A stretch of 64,000 bases of DNA, taken from contig NZ_JARXYJ010000001.1 in NCBI RefSeq assembly GCF_029894425.1, forward strand, positions 2,232,001-2,296,000. The letters run 5' to 3'. The stretch's first letter is position 1. Every line of letters begins with the position of its first letter. The position numbers and the translations under genes are program-made. The notes below the pieces were generated by a model. It ran no database searches and was not told the DNA's origin. It was given only the letters and a program-made list of their open reading frames with translations. The stretch comes from Streptomyces sp. SAI-127. GTDB lineage: Bacteria > Actinomycetota > Actinomycetes > Streptomycetales > Streptomycetaceae. Positions 26,684 through 35,027 of this stretch are shown in pieces.

Positions 26684-27643
26684 ATGCCCGAATACGGCTA
26701 TTTCCTGTCGTGCGAGGAGTTCGGTCCCGCGGAGCTGGTCGAACAGGCGCGGATGGCGGAGCAGGCGGGCTTCAGCTCGCTGTGGATCTCCGACCACTAC
26801 CACCCGTGGAACGACGCGCAGGGCCAGAGCCCCTTCGTCTGGTCGGTGATCGGCGCGCTCTCGGAGGCGGTGTCCCTTCCGATCGAGACGGCCGTGACCT
26901 GCCCGACCGTGCGGATCCATCCCGCTGTGGTGGCGCAGGCCGCGGCGACCTCGGCCGTGATGACGAACGGCCGCTTCCGCCTCGGCGTCGGCTCCGGGGA
27001 GGCCCTCAACGAGCACGTCCTCGGCCATGTCTGGCCGCCCGCGCACATCCGGCTGGAGATGCTGGAGGAGTCGATCCAGGTGATGCGGCGCCTCTTCACG
27101 GGCGAGGAGGTCAACCACCACGGCACGCACTACACGGTGGAGAACGCCCGCCTCTACACGATCCCCGACGAGCCGGTCCCCATCGACATCTCCGGCTTCG
27201 GCCCGACGGCCACGGCGCTCGCGTCCCGGGTCGGCGACGGCTACATCACGATGACGCCCGACGAGTCGATGGTCGAGCAGTTCCGCAAGGGCGGCGGGGC
27301 CGGGAAGCCGGTCATCGGCGGTACCAAGGTCTGCTACGGCGTCGACCGGGACGAGTGCGTCCGTACGGTCCGCAAGCTGTGGTTCAACCAGTTCCTGCCC
27401 GGCGAGATGGCCCAGATCCTGCCCTCACCGAGCCATTTCGAGCAGCTGGAGCCGCTGGTCACCGAGGAGATGGTGCGCGAGAAGGCGGTGTGCGGGGACG
27501 ACGTGGACGAGCACATCGCCACGCTGAGCGCGTTCGCCGACGCGGGCTTCGACCGCGTCTACGTCAACCAGATCGGACCCGACCAGCGCGGCTTCTTCGA
27601 CTTCTACCGTACGAAGGTGCTGCCCCAGCTCCAGCAGGGGTGA
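26684..27643 (+). CDS. F420-dependent LLM-class oxidoreductase (TIGR03557-type)
   Basis: The 319-residue luciferase-like protein begins PEYGYFLSCEEFGPAELVEQ and has SLWISDHYHPWND, LGVGSGEALNEHVLG and FDRVYVNQIGPDQRGFFDFY, characteristic of the F420-dependent glucose-6-phosphate dehydrogenase-like subgroup. The substrate is unknown. GGAGGTACCCC gives a good binding site. The neighbouring gene starts 3 bases after its stop, so the two are co-transcribed. Confidence 0.88.
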   Translation: MPEYGYFLSCEEFGPAELVEQARMAEQAGFSSLWISDHYHPWNDAQGQSPFVWSVIGALSEAVSLPIETAVTCPTVRIHPAVVAQAAATSAVMTNGRFRLGVGSGEALNEHVLGHVWPPAHIRLEMLEESIQVMRRLFTGEEVNHHGTHYTVENARLYTIPDEPVPIDISGFGPTATALASRVGDGYITMTPDESMVEQFRKGGGAGKPVIGGTKVCYGVDRDECVRTVRKLWFNQFLPGEMAQILPSPSHFEQLEPLVTEEMVREKAVCGDDVDEHIATLSAFADAGFDRVYVNQIGPDQRGFFDFYRTKVLPQLQQG

Positions 27644-27646
27644 ACG

Positions 27647-28738
27647 ATGAAACTCCTCAGGCCGGTCGTCTCGGTGTACACGGTGCCGACCGACGCCCCC
27701 GAGGCCGACGGCACGCTGTCCTGGGACACCACGACCATGGTGATCGTCGAGGTGACGACGGGTGACGAGACCGGCACGGGCTGGACCTACGGCCCGGCCG
27801 CGGTCGGTGACTTCCTCACCGAGCAGCTCGCCCCGCTGGTCGAGGGCCGCAGCGCGCTGGACATCCCGGCGCTGCACGAGGCGATGTGCCGTTCGGTCCG
27901 CAACGCGGGCCGCCCCGGCATCGCGGGCTGCGCGATCTCGGCCCTCGACATCGCCCTGTGGGACCTGAAGGCCCGCCTCCTGGAACTCCCGCTGGCACGC
28001 CTGCTCGGCGTCGCCCGCGAACGCGTTCCCGTCTACGGCAGCGGCGGCTTCACGACGTACCACGACACGCATCTGGCCGCGCAGCTCAACGGCTGGGTGC
28101 ACGGTCAGGGCATTCCCCGCGTCAAGGTGAAGATCGGCGAGAGCTGGGGGCGCGCGGTCTCCCGCGATCTGTCGCGGGTCCGCACGGCCCGCGAAGTCAT
28201 CGGCCCGGACGCGGAGTTGTACGTCGACGCGAACGGCGCGTACACCCGCAAGCAGGCGATCCGGGTGGGCAACGCCCTGGTGGAGCACGGCGTCGGCTGG
28301 TTCGAGGAGCCGGTGTCCTCCGACGACCTGACCGGTCTGCGCCTGGTCCGCGACGCCCTGGTCTGCGATGTCACGGCCGGTGAGTACGGCTACGACCTCC
28401 CGTACTTCGCCCGCATGATCACAGCCGGCGCGGTGGACTGTCTCCAGGTGGACGTGACCCGCTGCGGCGGCATCACGGAGTTCCTGCGCGCGGCTGCCCT
28501 GGCCCAGTCCCACGGCCTGGAGATCTCCACCCACTGCGCCCCGCACGCGCACGCTGCGGCGGCCGCCGCGATCCCCAACATCCGGCACCTGGAGTGGTTC
28601 CACGACCACGTCCGCATCGAGGACATGTTCTTCGACGGGGCACTGGACCCGACGGGCGGCACGGTCCGCCCGGTGGCGGGAGTGGGACACGGCCTCACGC
28701 TGCGCACGGACGAGGTGGAGGAGTACCGGGTGGCCTGA
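27647..28738 (+). CDS. Enolase-superfamily (mandelate racemase/muconate cycloisomerase-like) enzyme
   Basis: The 363-residue protein shows the superfamily catalytic set: KxK (PRVKVKIGES), metal ligands in ELYVDANGAY (Asp), GWFEEPVSSD (Glu) and VTAGEYGYD (Glu), and a His in ISTHCAPHAH. It should abstract a proton alpha to a carboxylate, as a sugar-acid dehydratase or racemase. The pairing with an F420 enzyme suggests sugar-acid or glucose-6-phosphate-type catabolism, but this is inference. Confidence 0.87.
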   Translation: MKLLRPVVSVYTVPTDAPEADGTLSWDTTTMVIVEVTTGDETGTGWTYGPAAVGDFLTEQLAPLVEGRSALDIPALHEAMCRSVRNAGRPGIAGCAISALDIALWDLKARLLELPLARLLGVARERVPVYGSGGFTTYHDTHLAAQLNGWVHGQGIPRVKVKIGESWGRAVSRDLSRVRTAREVIGPDAELYVDANGAYTRKQAIRVGNALVEHGVGWFEEPVSSDDLTGLRLVRDALVCDVTAGEYGYDLPYFARMITAGAVDCLQVDVTRCGGITEFLRAAALAQSHGLEISTHCAPHAHAAAAAAIPNIRHLEWFHDHVRIEDMFFDGALDPTGGTVRPVAGVGHGLTLRTDEVEEYRVA

Positions 28739-28769
28739 ACCCCGCGACCCCCCACCGCACGACCGGCCC

Positions 28770-28792
28770 GCGTCGGGGCTCAGGCCCGACGC
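28770..28792. terminator. Hairpin between convergent enolase-superfamily and SDR genes
   Basis: GCGTCGGG (28770-28777) and CCCGACGC (28785-28792) form a perfect 8-bp stem with a 7-base loop. It includes the SDR stop codon and can serve both strands. Confidence 0.55.
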
Positions 28793-29787
28793 CGCAACCC
28801 GGCGGTCACCGCGGCGCCCAGCCCACCGGCAGCGGCGGCCACGAGCATGCGTCCCCGGTTCCGGGACAGCCAGTCCTGCGGGCTGGAGGACACAGCCTCC
28901 TCGTCGAACCGCCCGTGCGCCCCGAAGTCCCGCCCGTGCGGCCCGTCCGCGGGCACCCACAGGTTCCCGGGACCGCCGTGCTCCCCCTCTTCCTGCTGTG
29001 CCTCGACGTTGGTGCGGGCGAGGTAGCGGTCCAGCGCCCCCGGCGCGACCGCGTTGGCGATGAGCGTGGCCACCGTGGACCCGCCGACCCAGTACTCCCG
29101 CCGCCGCGCGTGGAAGGCCGCGTGCACGATCGCGCGAGCGGCGACCTCCGGCTGATACACCGGCGCCACGGGACGTGCCCGCCCCGGCATCCGGTTCAAC
29201 ACCCAGTCGAACTGGGGGGTGTTGACGCCCGGCAGCTGCACCATCGTCGTACGGACTCCGCTGCGCGTGTGGAGCAGCTCGCACCGCAGGGACTCGTTGA
29301 AGCCCTGGATGGCGTGCTTGGCTCCGCAGTACGCCGACTGCAGCGGAATGCCCCGGTAGGCCAGCGCGGATCCCACCTGCACGATGGACCCGCGGTCCCG
29401 TGGCAGCATGTGGTGGAGGGCGGCCCGGGTGCCGAACACATAGCCCAGGTACGTCACTTCGGTCACCCGCCGGAACTCGTCCGGCGTGATCTCCGTGAAC
29501 CTCGCGAAGACCCCGGAGAAGGCGTTGTTGACCCAGACGTCGAGGTGCCCGAAGGCATCCACGACCTGCTGGGCCGCGTCGTCGACCGCCTTGGAGTCGG
29601 CCATGTCGACGCTCACGACGAGCGCCTCACCGCCCACCTGCTGCACCTCGTCGGCGGCTGCCGCGAGGCCCTCGCGGCCCCGGGCCAACAGGGCGACCCG
29701 GGCCCCGCGTTCGGCGAAGGCCCGGGCCGTGGCCCGTCCCACACCGCCGCTGGCCCCGGTCACCACGACGACCTTGCCGCGCTTCAC
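28780..29787 (-). CDS. Short-chain dehydrogenase/reductase with C-terminal membrane segment
   Basis: The 335-residue protein from GTG 29787 (GGAAGGAAC upstream) has the classical SDR features: VVTGASGGVGRATARAF, DVWVNNAFSG, the active-site Ser in VQVGSALAYR and YxxxK (SAYCGAKHA). The C-terminus extends beyond the usual 250 residues and ends with RGRMLVAAAAGGLGAAVTAG, a possible membrane helix. The substrate is unknown. Confidence 0.87.
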   Translation of the reverse strand: MKRGKVVVVTGASGGVGRATARAFAERGARVALLARGREGLAAAADEVQQVGGEALVVSVDMADSKAVDDAAQQVVDAFGHLDVWVNNAFSGVFARFTEITPDEFRRVTEVTYLGYVFGTRAALHHMLPRDRGSIVQVGSALAYRGIPLQSAYCGAKHAIQGFNESLRCELLHTRSGVRTTMVQLPGVNTPQFDWVLNRMPGRARPVAPVYQPEVAARAIVHAAFHARRREYWVGGSTVATLIANAVAPGALDRYLARTNVEAQQEEGEHGGPGNLWVPADGPHGRDFGAHGRFDEEAVSSSPQDWLSRNRGRMLVAAAAGGLGAAVTAGLRRRA

Positions 29788-29819
29788 GCCCGTTCCTTCC
29801 GTGCGTCGCGCACCACGCG

Positions 29820-30317
29820 TCACGCCCGGTGGTGCGGCTGCTCGGGATCGATGTCGTCCTGCCGCGGCGCCGCGGCCGGTTCCGGGGTGCCCGGTGCCCC
29901 GGGGGCGACCGGCGGCATGGGCGGATACGGCGTCCCGAGCCCGCTCGGCGGCGCGGCCACCGGTGCGGTTGCGTCGGCGGCCCCGCCCTTTCCGGCCACC
30001 GTCTCCCCGGCCGTGGGCCGGGATCCGGCGGGCCTGGCGGCACCGCGCAGCACATAGGCCACGGCCCCCAGGATCGCGGCGGTGATCAGCGCGGCGGCCC
30101 AGTCGGGCAGCCCGAGAGCGAGGGCGAGGCCCACGGCCAGTGCCAGGGCCGCTCCCGCGTACAGCGCGACGGCACCGGACGCGGCGTACAGCATGGCCGT
30201 ACGGCGCTGCTTGCGCGTCTGCTCGCGCAGCTCGTCCCGTACGGTCTCGCGCGCCACCTGCGCCAGCTCGTCGACCAGATGCTTGTCCAGATGCTCCAGG
30301 TGATCCAAGCGCTCCAT
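29820..30317 (-). CDS. Holin-superfamily-III-like (DUF1469-type) membrane protein
   Basis: The 165-residue protein starts at ATG 30317. A charged N-terminal helix (HLDKHLVDELAQVARETVRD) precedes two hydrophobic helices (AMLYAASGAVALYAGAALAL and WAAALITAAILGAVAYVL), then a Pro/Ala-rich cytoplasmic tail. Such proteins are frequent in Streptomyces stress regulons and are not phage remnants. It sits 32 bases before the SDR gene on the same strand behind a SigB-like promoter. Confidence 0.75.
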   Translation of the reverse strand: MERLDHLEHLDKHLVDELAQVARETVRDELREQTRKQRRTAMLYAASGAVALYAGAALALAVGLALALGLPDWAAALITAAILGAVAYVLRGAARPAGSRPTAGETVAGKGGAADATAPVAAPPSGLGTPYPPMPPVAPGAPGTPEPAAAPRQDDIDPEQPHHRA

Positions 30318-30326
30318 GGCCGCCGG

Positions 30327-30353
30327 GTACCCGCACAGGCGTGCGCATAACGC
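30327..30353 (-). promoter_or_regulatory. SigB-like promoter of the holin-like/SDR operon
   Basis: On the minus strand GCGTT (30353-30349), a 16-base spacer and GGGTAC (30332-30327) match GNNTT-N14-16-GGGTAC. The ATG is 9 bases past the -10, so the transcript would be nearly leaderless. Confidence 0.5.
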
Positions 30354-30443
30354 CGGGGTCATCTGTGCGGTGCGGGCGGTCGGGTCGGGAGGATCGCGTG
30401 AAACGATCTCCGCGGCCCGGCCGCCGCAATTAGGCTCGTCCGC

Positions 30444-30794
30444 ATGGACATTCTGGGAACCACGCTGCGTGTCTGTGTCGACGACCTGGAGGCCGCGGTC
30501 GTCTTCTACGAACGGCTGGCGGGCGCCAAGGCTCTCCGTTTCGAGCGCGGCGGCGTCCAGGTGGCCGCGGTGGGCTGCTTCCTGCTGATGAGCGGTCCCG
30601 AGGCCGAGCTGGAGGTACTGCGCAAGGTCGCGGCGACCATCGCGGTGAAGGACGTCGACGAGGCCAACCAACTGCTCAGCGAGCTGGGCGCCCGCGTCAT
30701 CGCCGGTCCCGTGCCGACGCCCGTGGGCCGCAACCTGATCGCGATGCATCCGGACGGCGTGGTGTACGAGTACGTGGACCGCAACGTGAGCTAG
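30444..30794 (+). CDS. VOC (glyoxalase/bleomycin-resistance fold) protein
   Basis: The 116-residue protein forms two beta-alpha-beta-beta-beta units: LGTTLRVCVDDLEAAVVFYE and ATIAVKDVDEANQLLSELG, ending in MHPDGVVYEYVDR. VOC proteins are metal-dependent lyases, dioxygenases or binding proteins; the substrate is unknown. An AGGGA/TCCCT hairpin follows its stop (30795-30809). Confidence 0.75.
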   Translation: MDILGTTLRVCVDDLEAAVVFYERLAGAKALRFERGGVQVAAVGCFLLMSGPEAELEVLRKVAATIAVKDVDEANQLLSELGARVIAGPVPTPVGRNLIAMHPDGVVYEYVDRNVS

Positions 30795-30807
30795 AGGGAC
30801 CGGATCC

Positions 30808-30953
30808 CTACGTCTCGGACCGCATCCGGAAGTCGTGGAGCGGCGGCAGCGCTTCGTCGCTGACACGGCTCCACAGCTCACCGATCGCCTCGACGCCCTC
30901 CCGCGGATCGGCGACCTCGAAGCCCTCGATGATGGTCCGGGGCCTCCCTGCAG
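30808..30953 (-). pseudogene. C-terminal coding remnant without a start codon
   Basis: This minus-strand frame has good third-position GC from about 30930 and reads TIIEGFEVADPREGVEAIGE then LWSRVSDEALPPLHDFRMRS before TAG. No ATG, GTG or TTG start precedes the coding-like part; upstream the codon use becomes atypical. It looks like the end of a gene whose front was lost, placed against the arginase 3' end. I do not recognise the family. Confidence 0.4.
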
Positions 30954-31903
30954 TTACTGGCCGTACCCACCTGACCAGGTCGTTAAGGCGTCCACGACGA
31001 TGTCGGTGAGCAGCGCGCCGGCCGTGCCCTCGGGGTCCAGATCAGGGTCGTAGATGGTGATGTTGAGGCCGGCACAGGAGGGGGAGGCGAGCAACGGCCG
31101 CAGCAGCGAGGTGAGTTCGCCGGGCAGCAGTCCCTCCGGGTCGGGGCTGTCGACGGCGGGCATGACGGACGGGTCGAGGACGTCGGCGTCCAGGTGTACC
31201 CAGAAGCCGTCGATCTCGGGGATCTCGAAGGCCTGGGCGGTGGCCCGGGCGAGGGCGTCGGCGCCCCACTCCCGGAGGTCGCCGAAGGTCACGACCGGGA
31301 TCTTCAGGGCGGCGAGTTCGGCCCGGTCCTCCTCGAACTCGTCACGGATCCCGAAGAACCGCGCGTCCTCGTCCCGCAGATAGGGCCGCAGGCCCTCCAG
31401 GTTCGTCAGGTCCTCCTGCCCGCGCCCGGTGGCCGGCGCGACCTCCTCGCCGCCCGCCGCGCCGATCCGGTCGGAGTTGCCGGTGTGCCGGAAGTCCGGC
31501 GAGGCGTCGATCGCGGCCAGGCCGTAGCGTCCGACACGGCGCAGGGCGAGCGAGGCGCCGAGCTGGATGGAGCAGTCGCCGCCGAGGACGACGGGGAGAT
31601 CCCCGGCGCGTACATGGCCCTCGATGCGGTCGGCGAGCCTGACGGTGTACGAGGCGATCGCGGCGGCGTTGAAGACGCCGTCCCCCTCCTGCCAGTCCCC
31701 GCGGTCGTAGCGCGGCGGCACCACCACCCCGCCTTCCAGGGCGTGCAGCCTCCCCCACTGCCTCAAAGGCGTGGGGGGACCCCCAGCACGATCCGCTGCT
31801 CACGCAGAGCGCCGGCGAGCTTGTGGCGGCCGGGCACGGTGCCGGGGGCGGGCGGGCGCAGGCCGAGGTTGGAGGGGGCGTCCAGCACGACGATATTCCG
31901 CAT
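30954..31903 (-). pseudogene. Arginase/agmatinase-family gene broken by a palindromic element
   Basis: The start ATG at 31903 opens RNIVVLDAPSNLGLRPPAPG and runs into element D, where the frame encodes LGVPPRL and stops at TGA (31765-31763). The rest continues in another frame from about 31749 (LHALEGGVVVPPRYDRGDWQ) with the binuclear metal motifs LGGDCS, DASPDFRH (DAHxDxRH-like, with Ser) and HLDADVLDPSVMPAVD. Excising the 35-base element gives RIVL-LHALEGG in frame. The second piece might be made from a TTG inside the element (31766). The last codons (ALTTWSGGYGQ, including a rare TTA) may be a scar. The family hydrolyses arginine or related ureohydrolase substrates. Confidence 0.85.
31750..31784 (+). 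repeat. Palindromic element copy D (35 bp, frame-breaking)
   Basis: It begins CTCCCCCACTGCC, has a TCAAA loop, and ends GGCGTGGGGGGACCCCC. It is flanked by AGC on both sides (31747-31749 and 31785-31787), consistent with a 3-bp target duplication. It interrupts the arginase-family gene. Confidence 0.85.
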
Positions 31904-31962
31904 GCGGATCATCCTCGCCGACGTACAGTCGACCGTCCGCGGAGATTGACGAGGGAGCGACA

Positions 31963-32310
31963 GTGAGTGAGCAGCACACCTACCGGGTGATCGTGCGCGG
32001 AACCTGGGACGGGCTCACCGACGAGGCCCGCGCCCGGCTGCTCGCCGAGGCGGCGGAGCACGGCATGGCGAGCATGCGGTTCACCGAGGAGGGCTCGCTG
32101 TCGTACGAGCCGGCGCCGCTGAAGCACTTCTCGATGCGGTACGTGGTGGTCTCGGACGCGGCGGACGGCGAGGAGATGGCGGGGGCGATCGCGGAGGACC
32201 GCGCCGAGGGCACGCTGCGGGATCTCGGTTACGGCTTCCGGGACCTGAAGTCGACGGTCACGGACCTCGACACCATGAAGATCAACCGGAAGCCCGCATC
32301 TCGGCGGTGA
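31963..32310 (+). CDS. DUF6204-type protein
   Basis: The 115-residue cytoplasmic protein starts at GTG 31963 (GAGGGAGC upstream). It contains YRVIVRGTWDGLTDEARARL, MASMRFTEEGSLSYEPAPLK and a long helix (MAGAIAEDRAEGTL), which I recognise as the DUF6204 family of unknown function. It overlaps the convergent GNAT gene by 29 bases. Confidence 0.7.
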   Translation: MSEQHTYRVIVRGTWDGLTDEARARLLAEAAEHGMASMRFTEEGSLSYEPAPLKHFSMRYVVVSDAADGEEMAGAIAEDRAEGTLRDLGYGFRDLKSTVTDLDTMKINRKPASRR

Positions 32311-32845
32311 TGGCCCAGCGCTCGTGGTCCCGCCAGTCCCCGTCGATGTAGATCATCTTCGGTGAGAAGCCTTCGAGCCGGAACCCGCAGCTTCGGGCGA
32401 GGGCGAGGGAAGCGGCGTTCCGGGGCTGCGCGTTGATCTCGAGGCGGTGCAGCCGCATCGGGCCGAAGGCGTGGTCGACCACGAGGTTCAGCCCCTCGCG
32501 CATCAGCCCGCGCCCGGCGGCGTGCGCGAAGGCGCCGTAGCCGAGGGCCCCGCACTGGAAGCCGCCCTCGACGATGTTGTTGATGTTGATGTACCCGGCG
32601 ATGGCCCCGTCGCCCCGCTCGCCGTCCTTCTCGCAGACCAGGAACCCCGCTTTGGTCCGGTCCTCGATCAGCCGGCCGGCGTAGGCGAGATAAGCGCTCT
32701 CGCTGTCGGGCGGGAACAGCCACGGCTGGTGGAGTTCTTTGCTCTCCCGGGCCCGGGCGGTGAACTCGGCGCCGTCCTCGTAGGTGAAGTGGCGTATGCC
32801 CACGCGGGGGCCTTCGGCGAGATAGCGGGACGTGGTGTGCGGCAT
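32282..32845 (-). CDS. GNAT acetyltransferase (RimJ/RimL-like)
   Basis: The 187-residue protein has the GNAT fold with IAGYININNIVEGGFQCGAL, the CoA-binding loop region AFAHAAGRGLMREGL, and HRLEINAQPRNAASLALARS-type motif B. RimJ/RimL relatives acetylate N-terminal amines of ribosomal or other proteins; the target is unknown. Confidence 0.85.
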   Translation of the reverse strand: MPHTTSRYLAEGPRVGIRHFTYEDGAEFTARARESKELHQPWLFPPDSESAYLAYAGRLIEDRTKAGFLVCEKDGERGDGAIAGYININNIVEGGFQCGALGYGAFAHAAGRGLMREGLNLVVDHAFGPMRLHRLEINAQPRNAASLALARSCGFRLEGFSPKMIYIDGDWRDHERWAITAEMRASG

Positions 32846-32865
32846 TGCGCCAGCCTACGGCGACC

Positions 32866-33105
32866 CTAACTGCGGCGTTTCATGAAGTACGCCCCGCACA
32901 GGGCGCCGATGAGGGCGGTGGCGAGCAGAGCCGTCCACAGGGGCATCGTCACCTCGGGGACCAGCAGTCGGATCCTCGTCGCCCGGGTGTTCTCGAAGAT
33001 GAAGGTCAGGGCGAGGACGGCCAGCAGCAGGACGACCGCCCTGGCGGGCGTCACCGCCCCGCTCCTGCCCTTGGTGGTGCCGCCTGCGGAGGTCTTCGGG
33101 CTCAT
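32866..33105 (-). CDS. LapA-domain (DUF1049) small membrane protein
   Basis: The 79-residue protein has two hydrophobic helices (AVVLLLAVLALTFIFENT and ALLATALIGALCGAYF) joined by RATRIRLLVPEVTMPLW, the LapA/DUF1049 pattern, and ends KRRS. In other bacteria LapA proteins are linked to lipopolysaccharide assembly; in actinobacteria the function is unknown. Confidence 0.75.
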   Translation of the reverse strand: MSPKTSAGGTTKGRSGAVTPARAVVLLLAVLALTFIFENTRATRIRLLVPEVTMPLWTALLATALIGALCGAYFMKRRS

Positions 33106-33164
33106 GCGACCAGGGTGAGCCCGAAGCCTTGGTCACGCACGGTGAGAGCTGCCCTCCGGGTGAC

Positions 33165-34919
33165 TCACCGTCCCGCGACGGGCAGCTCCAGCACCCCGGC
33201 CCGCCCGGGCGCGCTCACCACGGTCACCGGCTTGATCCCCCGGTTCCCGAAGTAGGCGTCGTCGCTCGCCGCGATGACGAACTGGAGCCGGTGCCCCTGC
33301 TCGTAGCGGTGGACGACCCCCGGCAGGGTCACCGTGAACGGCTTCGTCACGTCGGGCACCCGGACCGGGGCGACCAGCCGGTGGGCGAGCGTCTTCGTGC
33401 CGTCCGGAGCGATGTCGTAGATCTTGGCGAACAGCACCAGCTTGTCGGCGGCGTCGCCCGAGTCCTGCGTCCGCTCGGCCTTCGCGGAGTGCACCTCGAG
33501 GGTGACCTTCGGGGCGCCGACGACGTCGAGGGCCCGGGGCAGCGGCGCACTGGTCCAGTCGGCGTAGGTGCCCGCGGTGTCGTACGGCGCCGGGTCCGGG
33601 AGGCCGATGACACCGTGCAGCGAACTCTCCGAATGGCTCGTGGGAACAAGCCGGTTGCTGTACGACCGGCTGCCCCACGCCACCTTCCTGCTGTTGTCGA
33701 CGAGCTTGCCGTCCCCGGAGAGGTAGAGCCTTTGGCTGAGCGCGGGCAGGCGGTCGGCGGTGGCGTAGGTGCCGTTCGGGTCGGTGATCCAGTCGCGGTA
33801 GTAGGCGAAGGCCGGGCCCGTGTCGACGTTCCGCTGCCCGTGCAGGTACCGGTCGAACCAGGCGAGGATCCGCCGGCCCACGTAGCTGGTCTCCAGGTTG
33901 CCCTGGACGAGGTTGAGTTCACCGGCCGCCGGATCGGTGATCCCGCCGCTGTGCCCCCCGGACTGCCAGATCATCCTGGCGGTCGTGCCCTGCGCCTTGA
34001 GCGTCTTGTACGTCGCCGTCGCCTCGTTGAGATTGAAGAGACTGTCGGCCTGCCCCTGGACGAGCAGGGTGGGGGCCTTGACGCGGCTCAGGTACGACAC
34101 CGGCGACACACTGCGCGAGTAGTCGAGCAGCTCGGCCGTGCGGGCCGCCGGGAAGCTCCCGGAGTTGAGCGTACGGACGGTGTCGCAGGCCTCGGTCACG
34201 AAGTGCAGACAGCCGAGGGAGTTGATCCGGGACGGGTCGAGGTTCACCTCGGTCAGCGGCTGGCTCTCGCCGATGAGGTAGAAGCCGTTGGCCCACTGCC
34301 ACTTGAAGGCACCGGGGATGCTGCCGCCGCGCGTCGCGTTGTTGGGGGCCAGTGCGTACGCCAGGTCGTTCCAGGTGATCATCGGCACGAGCGCGTCCAC
34401 CCGATGGTCCACGGCGGCGGTCGCCAGCTGGATCGCGCCCCCGTAGGAGCCTCCGATCATGCCGACCCGCGGGTCGCCCGGGCCGTCGAGGGTGACGAAG
34501 TCGGCCCGGGTCCCGTCGTCGGCGGCACGCTTCCCGCCCAGGAAGTCGATCAGCGCCGAGGCGGCCGTCCCGTCGATGCGCGGATCGTCGAGGGAGATCA
34601 GACAGCCGGACCTGCCGAAGCCGAGCCCCGACCAGGCGAGCGAGACATAACCGCGCTGGGCGAAGGCCCTGGCGGTGGCGTCCGTGGACCCGTCGGACTT
34701 GCTGCCGCCGAAGCCGTTGGTGGTGAGCACGGCGGGCGCCCGCCCCGAGCCAGAGGGGCGGTACAGGTCGGCGTCGATCGTGCAGGTGCGGCCGCCGGCC
34801 CGGACCGTGAACTTCAGCGCGCTGACGGTGTATTGGCCGGTCGCGGGGGCGGGGGTGGTGAGCGTGGCGCCGAGCAGGAGAGCGAGCGGGACGGAATGCC
34901 CGAGCACACGACGGAACAC
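33165..34919 (-). CDS. Secreted CocE/X-Pro dipeptidyl-peptidase-like (S15-type) hydrolase
   Basis: The 584-residue protein from GTG 34919 (GGAGGTC upstream) has a signal peptide (HSVPLALLLGATLTTPAPA). The alpha/beta-hydrolase core includes the nucleophile elbow MIGGSYGGAIQLA, an acid region VQGQADSLFN and a His region QSGGHSGG. A C-terminal beta-sandwich (ALDVVGAPKVTLEVHS to VVSAPGRAGVLELP) completes the S15 architecture. It probably acts outside the cell on X-Pro peptides or esters. Confidence 0.85.
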   Translation of the reverse strand: MFRRVLGHSVPLALLLGATLTTPAPATGQYTVSALKFTVRAGGRTCTIDADLYRPSGSGRAPAVLTTNGFGGSKSDGSTDATARAFAQRGYVSLAWSGLGFGRSGCLISLDDPRIDGTAASALIDFLGGKRAADDGTRADFVTLDGPGDPRVGMIGGSYGGAIQLATAAVDHRVDALVPMITWNDLAYALAPNNATRGGSIPGAFKWQWANGFYLIGESQPLTEVNLDPSRINSLGCLHFVTEACDTVRTLNSGSFPAARTAELLDYSRSVSPVSYLSRVKAPTLLVQGQADSLFNLNEATATYKTLKAQGTTARMIWQSGGHSGGITDPAAGELNLVQGNLETSYVGRRILAWFDRYLHGQRNVDTGPAFAYYRDWITDPNGTYATADRLPALSQRLYLSGDGKLVDNSRKVAWGSRSYSNRLVPTSHSESSLHGVIGLPDPAPYDTAGTYADWTSAPLPRALDVVGAPKVTLEVHSAKAERTQDSGDAADKLVLFAKIYDIAPDGTKTLAHRLVAPVRVPDVTKPFTVTLPGVVHRYEQGHRLQFVIAASDDAYFGNRGIKPVTVVSAPGRAGVLELPVAGR

Positions 34920-35027
34920 GGAGAGACCTCCACACTGACGACAACCCGAAACTTACCGACCGGTAGTCATGGTGTGACACGTGTCAGAGGAGGTCAATCG
35001 CCCGACCGGGTGGTTTCTGACGGAGTT

